64,000 bases of DNA from Hyphomonas chukchiensis (GTDB lineage Bacteria > Pseudomonadota > Alphaproteobacteria > Caulobacterales > Hyphomonadaceae): NCBI RefSeq assembly GCF_000682695.1, contig NZ_AWFG01000041.1:62001-126000 (forward strand), read 5' to 3'. The translations under genes and the position numbers were made by a program. Below are positions 58,968 through 64,000 of this stretch, piece by piece. A model generated the notes under the pieces. The model made no database searches. It saw nothing but the letters and a program-made list of their open reading frames with translations, and was not told the DNA's origin. Within the stretch, counting starts at the first letter, position 1; each line of letters opens with the position of its first letter.

Positions 58968-59699
58968 TCAGGCGGCGACCGAGAACTGGTTGCGGCCATG
59001 GTCCTTGGCGCCATAAAGCGCCTTGTCGGCGCGGCTGAGCAGGGCCGACAGCGTGTCGCCCGGGCGGGCGATGGCGAGGCCCAGGCTGATCGTCACGCGG
59101 ATGACCTCGCCATGATAGATGATGTGCGTGGCCTCGGTGGCGCGGCGCAGCTTTTCGGCGAGGCGGGTCAGCTCTGCGGGACCGGAAATCTCGCACATCA
59201 CGGTGAATTCCTCGCCGCCGAGGCGGGCGATCAGGGCGCCATCGGGGGCGGCATGGATGAGGGTTTGGGCGACGTGGCAGAGGACGTCGTCTCCGGCCTC
59301 GTGTCCGTGCATGTCATTGACGCGTTTGAACCAGTCGATGTCGACGAGGAGGAGGGCCGTCTGGGAGCGGCCGGCGCTCGCGAGGCGGGCGGCGCCCCGG
59401 CGGTTGAAGCAGCGCCGGTTGGCGAGGCCGGTCAGGTCGTCGCTATTGGCCAGGCGCTCGTACTGGAGGTGAAGCGCAAGGTGGCGCGAATTCTGGCGGA
59501 TGGCATAGGCCGAGCCAAGCGGCGCGAGGATGCCCGAAATGCCGGCGGCCAGGATGACGCCCCGGATGCGGATGGCCATGTCGAGGTCGTAGGTGGAGAT
59601 CCAGATCATCGCCATGGCAGCGGCCACAACCCCGACGCAGACGATCATGCTCGTCTGGATTTGCTGTTTCCAGAACTGGTGTCTGAAATCGTTCGTCAT
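58968..59699 (-). CDS. membrane GGDEF diguanylate cyclase, tandem paralogue
   Basis: 243 aa. Its layout matches the gene at 58128-58895: two helices (SMIVCVGVVAAAMAMIWI, IRGVILAAGISGILAPLGSAYAI), DDLTGLANRRCF, DIDWFKRVNDMHGHEAGDD and ARLGGEEFTVM, and both proteins end in the same LYGAKDHGRNQFSVAA-type tail. This indicates a local duplication. It should make cyclic di-GMP; the short periplasmic stretch between the helices may hold the input. Confidence 0.93.
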   Translation of the reverse strand: MTNDFRHQFWKQQIQTSMIVCVGVVAAAMAMIWISTYDLDMAIRIRGVILAAGISGILAPLGSAYAIRQNSRHLALHLQYERLANSDDLTGLANRRCFNRRGAARLASAGRSQTALLLVDIDWFKRVNDMHGHEAGDDVLCHVAQTLIHAAPDGALIARLGGEEFTVMCEISGPAELTRLAEKLRRATEATHIIYHGEVIRVTISLGLAIARPGDTLSALLSRADKALYGAKDHGRNQFSVAA

Positions 59700-59903
59700 A
59701 CCGGGCTCCCGCCGATGTGTGAGTATCGGCGCGCTCTACCGTCCAAGCCCCAATATTTATTGGCGGAAAACGATCAAATTTCATGCATAAGCCGGTGCAC
59801 GCGCAGCGGGGAGGGGCGGGACGCGGCAAGGTGCAGATGGCGGGCTGGGCTTTTGCGCGCGGATGGGTTTATGTGCCCGCTTCAATTCACAGGAGGCTGG
59901 GCC

Positions 59904-61265
59904 CTGGATATCCTGACTGTACTGCCGCCGGTTCTGGCGATCGTGGTCGCCATGCTGACGCGCAATGTGTATGCGGCGCTGGGCCTCGCCCTGCTGGCAT
60001 CGGAAACGCTGATCGCGCACTTCAACCCCGGCATGGGGGCACTCGGCGCCATCGACCGGGCCGTCGGCGTGTTCGACTCGACGGGCAATACGCGCGTGCT
60101 GCTGTTCTGCCTGCTCATCGGCGCGCTGATCGCGTGGATGCGAGATAGTGGCGGCGTGGAGGCACTGGTGAGCAGCCTGATGAAGCGCGGCCTCGTCTCG
60201 ACGCCCCGGCGCGCGGCGCTGGCCCCGGCGCTGTCAGGCACGGCGATCTTCGTCGAAACCAATGTCAGCCTGCTCAGCAGCGGCGTGCTCGGCCAGCGCC
60301 TGTTCGACGCGCACGGGCTCAGCCGCGAACGCCTCGCCTATATCATCGACTCCACGTCGGCGCCGGTCAGCGCGCTGATCCTGTTGAACGGCTGGGGCGC
60401 CTATGCGCTCGGCCTAGTGGAGCCCTATGGATTCGAAAGCCCGATTGGCGTCGTCGCGGGCACCATTCCGTGGAATTTCTATGCGCTGGTGACGCTGGCG
60501 GGTGTCTATTTCACCGTGTTCTCGGGCCGCGTGTTCGGGCCGATGAAGACGGCGGGGCAGGGCCGCGACGTGCTGGTGGAAGACGAAGAGGCCATCGCGC
60601 CGACGCGGGCGATCTACATGTGGCTGCCGCTGCTGGTGATGATCGCCGGGGCGCTGGGCTTCATGGCGTGGACGGGCGGCGGCAACATCCTGGCGGGCAA
60701 TGGCAGCCAGTCGATCCTCTGGGCCATCTGCCTCGCCATGCTGGTGGCGGCACTGCTGCTGATCAGCGGCAAGGCCTTCCCGAAAGGCGGGCTGCGGGAA
60801 CGCGGCTTTGCGGGCATTTCGGAAATGGTGCCGGTTGTGGCCATCCTCTTCCTGTCGATTGCGCTGGGCGACAGCCTGCGCGTGCTGGGCACGGGGGCGT
60901 TCCTCTCCAGCGTGGCGGCGCAATTCGTTTCGCCCATCGTGATCCCGGCGGTCCTGTTCGTGGTGGCGGGCGTGACGGCCTTCATGACGGGCACCAGCTG
61001 GGGCACCTATGGCATCATGATCCCGATTGCGATGCCGCTCGCCCTGGCGCTCGGCATTCCGCCATCGCTGGTGCTGGCGGCGGTGCTCGGCGGCGGCGTG
61101 TTCGGTGACCATTGCTCGCCCATTTCCGACACCACGATCATCGCCTCGCTGGCCGCCGGCTGTGACCATATCGACCACGTCCGCACGCAGATGCCCTACG
61201 CACTGGTCGGCGGCGGGATTGCGGTGGTGATGTACCTCGTGGCGGGACTTGTGGTGAGTTTGTAG
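59904..61265 (+). CDS. NhaC-family Na+/H+ antiporter
   Basis: 453 aa if it starts at CTG 59904, or 464 aa from ATG 59871. AGGAGG at 59891-59896 is spaced 7 nt before the CTG and would lie inside the coding part if ATG 59871 were used, so the CTG is favoured. Ten or more membrane helices occur, with family motifs ALSGTAIFVETNVSLLSSGVLG, FMTGTSWGTYGIMIPIAM and GGGVFGDHCSPISDTTIIASLA, which contain charged and Asp residues used for ion exchange. The protein would export sodium in exchange for protons in the inner membrane. Confidence 0.9.
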   Translation: MDILTVLPPVLAIVVAMLTRNVYAALGLALLASETLIAHFNPGMGALGAIDRAVGVFDSTGNTRVLLFCLLIGALIAWMRDSGGVEALVSSLMKRGLVSTPRRAALAPALSGTAIFVETNVSLLSSGVLGQRLFDAHGLSRERLAYIIDSTSAPVSALILLNGWGAYALGLVEPYGFESPIGVVAGTIPWNFYALVTLAGVYFTVFSGRVFGPMKTAGQGRDVLVEDEEAIAPTRAIYMWLPLLVMIAGALGFMAWTGGGNILAGNGSQSILWAICLAMLVAALLLISGKAFPKGGLRERGFAGISEMVPVVAILFLSIALGDSLRVLGTGAFLSSVAAQFVSPIVIPAVLFVVAGVTAFMTGTSWGTYGIMIPIAMPLALALGIPPSLVLAAVLGGGVFGDHCSPISDTTIIASLAAGCDHIDHVRTQMPYALVGGGIAVVMYLVAGLVVSL

Positions 61266-61303
61266 GGGAGGGGGGCGGTGCATTGCGCCCCGCTCGACCC
61301 ACC

Positions 61304-62563
61304 CTACCCTTGCTGGCTTTCAATAGCGGCTAGGAGAGAATCCAGCGAAGGTGCGAACAGTTTCCTGATTTGCTCCTCTATTCCGGCGAGATCTTGGGCG
61401 GAGAATACATTCGAAGATACCAATTTGGAGATGTATTCTGCCAAAGCCATTTCAATAAACCAAAAGCTCAGTGGTCCGGATTCTAGTTCATCGTCCATCA
61501 TGTCACTACCGCCGAAATGCGTCCGGAGACTCCAATAGTGAGATGCGAGCGGACCGAATATTTTCTTGATGGCTGCTTTTTCTTGTCGCGACCGGCGTAA
61601 ATCTCGATCCGCAGAGGCGCGCCTAAGCTCCAATTTATCTTCAAGGGATGCAGGCGGTCGCTGAAGTATCAGATCGGTCGCGCCGCTATGGCGTTGCCCT
61701 GCCATCCTGCAATATAGATGTATACGTACTAAAGCAGCTAAATGATCTAAATGTTGTTGCGGAGTCGAGGTATTCTCCGGCGATGAAGCAAAGATGCTCA
61801 CATTTGTATTTGCTCCAGCTTGCGGGCACTCAATTGTCAGATAGTCAATTCTCAGTCCTGTGTATTCTGGGCGCGGGATGAACACAATGCGGGCTTCATT
61901 TTGGTACTCATAGAAAGGCTTTTTGTTCAGTACGTCAACGCGAAACCCTGTTAGATATTTCTCGGCATAAGCTTGGTTTGAGTAAGTCACAAATCCCGTC
62001 GTCACATCGAATACATCCCGTACGGACTTCCCCTCGACTTGAGGATGTCCATGAACAGTTCCGTAAGCATATAAACTTTGTGCCACGTGAACCAGGGAGG
62101 GGAATCTCACAACGGAGTTATACTCCGGGCTAAGAAAAGTAGTGCTTTTGGAGTCAGGGGATAAATGGGTTTGCGAGCGACTGGCGCAGAACAAGAAACA
62201 TGGAATGTGAGTGCGGTCTATGAAATCTGTTATCAGAACGTCTTTGACGCCTTCGCTAATGACCATACCTATTTTCGCTGCATCTGCACGCTTTCTCTCT
62301 TCTTCGGCAGGTATATCACCATTGCCGACTTCCATCCTTTCTAAAACGGTTTCTCCGCTTGCCTCATCCCGGTCCCCAATATTTCTGTCGCCAGTAGCAA
62401 CTTCCAATAGGCGGTAAAGCCGAGCGTTTCCGATTCTGAATGAACCGCCGGCGAGTTTGTCCGTAAACTGTGAGGATAGATACTTGTATACTGGAACATC
62501 CAAGGCTGCGTTTGTGCGTTGATTGTCCACGTACCAAATCTCCAAATTATGTCGGCTTGCCAC
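61304..62563 (-). CDS. accessory protein of unknown function, low GC (DUF2971-like features)
   Basis: 419 aa from GTG 62563. Features resembling DUF2971-type proteins: VYKYLSSQFTDKLAGGSFRIGNARLYR, DRTHIPCFLFCASRSQTHLSP and YQNEARIVFIPRPEYTGL, but the match is distant. The rest is helical, with LRRASADRDLRRSRQEKAAIKKIF and HYWSLRTHFGGSD near the C-terminus. GC is markedly lower (near 48 % by eye) than in the flanks and codon use differs, so it has probably been acquired. It overlaps the end of the thioesterase gene by 17 nt. Confidence 0.75.
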   Translation of the reverse strand: MASRHNLEIWYVDNQRTNAALDVPVYKYLSSQFTDKLAGGSFRIGNARLYRLLEVATGDRNIGDRDEASGETVLERMEVGNGDIPAEEERKRADAAKIGMVISEGVKDVLITDFIDRTHIPCFLFCASRSQTHLSPDSKSTTFLSPEYNSVVRFPSLVHVAQSLYAYGTVHGHPQVEGKSVRDVFDVTTGFVTYSNQAYAEKYLTGFRVDVLNKKPFYEYQNEARIVFIPRPEYTGLRIDYLTIECPQAGANTNVSIFASSPENTSTPQQHLDHLAALVRIHLYCRMAGQRHSGATDLILQRPPASLEDKLELRRASADRDLRRSRQEKAAIKKIFGPLASHYWSLRTHFGGSDMMDDELESGPLSFWFIEMALAEYISKLVSSNVFSAQDLAGIEEQIRKLFAPSLDSLLAAIESQQG

Positions 62564-63116
62564 TATAGCTTATTCTAATCTTCGTGCCTTCGTTGGCTTC
62601 AATACAATGGTGTCTTCGCTTGTAGTAGAGTGGGTTGTTATTGCGGCTATTCTGTGATCGGCGCCGCGCGCTATTATGAGCCCCCTTCCGCAAAACCATC
62701 TGCGTACACCGGAACAGCGCCATACGCTTTCCCGTGTCGGCGTGGGTGACTTCGCAGTGCCAGACCTGGGTGGCGCCGCCGATGTGGACCGGGGTGGCGC
62801 GGGCGTGGACGCGGCCTTCGAGCGCGGTGGCGAAGAAGTTTGATTTCAGCTCGATCGTGGTGAAGCCGCTGGCCGTGTCTGACACGTTGGCGAGCGTGCC
62901 ATAGCCGCAGAGCGAGTCCGCGAGCGTCACCACGCTGCCGGCATGGAGGAAGCCATTGGGGGCGTGGTGCGTGGGCACAATGTCGAAATGGCCTTCGACG
63001 CGGCCGCGCTCCATCACCGTGACGACAAGGCCGAGATGGCCGGGGAGATTGCCCTCGCCACGCTGGGTGAAGGCGGCGGCGCTGACCTGGTCGTCAGGCA
63101 GGAGATAGGACGTCAT
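62547..63116 (-). CDS. PaaI-family thioesterase with an aberrant C-terminus
   Basis: 189 aa from ATG 63116, with GGAG upstream. The hot-dog fold is visible in HHAPNGFLHAGSVVTLADSLCGYGT, GFTTIELKSNFFATALEG and TQVWHCEVTHADTGKRMALFRCTQMVL, ending where the family normally stops near residue 145. The further about 45 residues (GAHNSARRRSQNSRNNNPL and so on) are basic, low-GC and unlike the family, and come from sequence joined at the insertion. The enzyme hydrolyses acyl-CoA thioesters; whether the altered tail disturbs it is unknown. Confidence 0.85.
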   Translation of the reverse strand: MTSYLLPDDQVSAAAFTQRGEGNLPGHLGLVVTVMERGRVEGHFDIVPTHHAPNGFLHAGSVVTLADSLCGYGTLANVSDTASGFTTIELKSNFFATALEGRVHARATPVHIGGATQVWHCEVTHADTGKRMALFRCTQMVLRKGAHNSARRRSQNSRNNNPLYYKRRHHCIEANEGTKIRISYSGKPT

Positions 63117-63197
63117 GCGGGGCTCCATGGAAGGGCGTGTGATGCCCCCTATGAAAGCCGCCGCAGGGCCGCGCGCAAGGCGTGACGTCGGGCGAGC

Positions 63198-64000
63198 CTA
63201 TGCGGGGCGCAGCAGCAGGCGGTAGAGCATGGGATAATGGTCCGAGCCGCAGGCTTTCAGGCGGCGGATCTGCTTGATATCGAAATCGTCGGTGGCGAAG
63301 ACATGGTCGAGGGGCCAGGCGAGGACCGGGTTGCCCGCGCCGAAGGAATTGTAGAGGCCGCGCCCGCGCTTGGGGTCGCAGAGGCTGGCGTGGTCCTTGA
63401 ACTGGCGCACCATCCATGACCAGCCGACTTCGTTGAAGTCTCCCATCACGAGGGCGGGGCGTTCCTGCTGGCGCAGCTCGTCGGCGACGATCATCAGCTC
63501 GTCATCGAGATATTCCGTGTCGTCGCGCGGGCGGGGCGGGCGCGGATGGATGCAGTAGAGGCGCACTTCGCGGCCGCCCGCCTCAATGTCGATGGTGAGG
63601 GAGGGGACGTGGCTCTGGCAGAGATAGCGCTCCTGCACGCGCGCGATGGGGAAGCGCGAATAGACGAGGAGGCCGTTATGTTCCTCCTTGGGCAGAAGGC
63701 TTGTGTGGGGATAGGTTTCTTCGAGCGAGCGCAGGGCGCTGCGCCAGCGGGCATTGGTTTCCGAGAGGAACACGACGTCGGCATCGGCCTCGCGGATGCG
63801 GGCGCGGACGGCGTCCTCGTCGGTATTCTCCTGCAGGACATTGAGGAGGAGGACGGAGAGGCCCGTGCCCTCGGCGCCGGGGAGGGCGGTGTCCATTTCC
63901 AGCGGGCGGCCGCTTGTATAGGGCCAGAGGTCTGCCGCGCAGGTGACGAAGGCGGCGGCATAGGCGAGCATCAGCAGGGCGGCGGGCAGGCTGTCCACGC
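63198..64000 (-). CDS. endonuclease/exonuclease/phosphatase-fold protein (5' end beyond window)
   Basis: About 266 residues visible; the true N-terminus, probably with membrane helices, lies past base 64000 (visible start region LLMLAYAAAFVTCAADLWPY is hydrophobic). EEP fold motifs follow: VLLLNVLQENTDEDAV, VVFLSETNARW with the metal Glu, CIHPRPPRP, VMGDFNEVGWSW with the catalytic Asp-Asn and CGSDHYPMLYRL with the final His. These are DNase I / phosphatase-like metal-dependent enzymes; substrate is unknown. Confidence 0.88.
   Translation of the reverse strand, partial: VDSLPAALLMLAYAAAFVTCAADLWPYTSGRPLEMDTALPGAEGTGLSVLLLNVLQENTDEDAVRARIREADADVVFLSETNARWRSALRSLEETYPHTSLLPKEEHNGLLVYSRFPIARVQERYLCQSHVPSLTIDIEAGGREVRLYCIHPRPPRPRDDTEYLDDELMIVADELRQQERPALVMGDFNEVGWSWMVRQFKDHASLCDPKRGRGLYNSFGAGNPVLAWPLDHVFATDDFDIKQIRRLKACGSDHYPMLYRLLLRPA

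Noticed and set aside
58950-59870. N-terminal 300 codons of the long plus-strand frame that runs into the antiporter
   Set aside because: Antisense to the second GGDEF gene and without hydrophobic segments; the antiporter starts at 59904 (or 59871) according to the ribosome site and helix pattern.
1-64000. tRNA, rRNA, CRISPR array or insertion sequence
   Set aside because: I looked through the intergenic sequences for cloverleaf, repeat-spacer or transposase signals and saw none.

Overview
The window is about 64 kb of GC-rich chromosome (roughly 60 to 66 % GC in most genes by eye) with dense coding, short intergenic gaps, long antisense open frames and no rRNA, tRNA, insertion sequence or CRISPR array that I can see. 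It looks like an alphaproteobacterium near Hyphomonadaceae/Caulobacterales. The evidence is a GcrA cell-cycle regulator (55062-55595), a MarR-OmpR-histidine kinase cluster resembling PetP/PetR, a UrcA-family protein, a class I lysyl-tRNA synthetase, a fused indolepyruvate:ferredoxin oxidoreductase with divergent Lrp, and a GTTC-N7-GTTC (alphaproteobacterial LexA-type) box. Taxonomy is inferred from gene content only.

Layout. 1-9.5 kb: SDR dehydrogenase (cut by the window edge), HAD hydrolase, lipoprotein, pterin dehydratase, hybrid histidine kinase, a GNAT-nitrilase fusion, the MarR-OmpR-kinase operon and divergent ilvE. 9.5-17.5 kb: an extended SDR, a MarR/NTF2-like divergent pair with two matching operators, dipeptidase, GST, 1-Cys peroxiredoxin, SixA-like phosphatase, UrcA protein and an SOS-type photolyase. 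17.9-21 kb: an acyl-CoA dehydrogenase / isomerase / acyl-CoA dehydrogenase operon. 21-26.2 kb: DUF2853 protein, membrane-anchored glutamate-synthase-like flavoprotein, bacterioferritin and its ferredoxin with iron-type operators, and LysRS. 26.3-35 kb: indolepyruvate oxidoreductase plus Lrp, DUF2332, thiolase, a CarF/TMEM189-like desaturase and a VOC protein. 35-42.9 kb: exported hydrolase, tandem aspartic protease with PDZ, a DUF2975/HTH/globin-like operon, exported glutathione peroxidase, PilZ protein and an M13 peptidase lipoprotein. 42.9-50.5 kb: a complete RND efflux operon and a PhoR-like kinase. 50.5-52.3 kb: a lower-GC lipoprotein plus small-protein unit of unknown function. 52.5-64 kb: ZntB, MscS, GcrA, an ABC-2 permease, lipoprotein, EF-hand protein, two tandem GGDEF proteins, NhaC-type antiporter, a low-GC accessory gene joined to the 3' end of a thioesterase gene, and an endonuclease/exonuclease/phosphatase-fold protein cut by the window edge.

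Themes. Lipid and amino-acid catabolism (two acyl-CoA dehydrogenases, thiolase, SDR, indolepyruvate oxidoreductase, ilvE), oxidative and iron stress (Bfr/Bfd, Prx, Gpx, GST), envelope functions (RND pump, MscS, M13, several lipoproteins) and signalling (three histidine kinases, two GGDEF, PilZ, GcrA). The most distinctive signals are regulatory. Several promoters appear to produce leaderless transcripts (photolyase, bfd, a 115-aa protein). Operator pairs sit at bfd, bfr and the MarR/NTF2 locus, and a 17-bp motif is shared between the RND promoter and the UrcA-region promoter. Candidates for undescribed biology are the lipoprotein/small-protein unit at 50.6-52.3 kb, the DUF2975-HTH-globin-like operon, the bacterial CarF homologue and the low-GC insertion at 61.3-62.6 kb.
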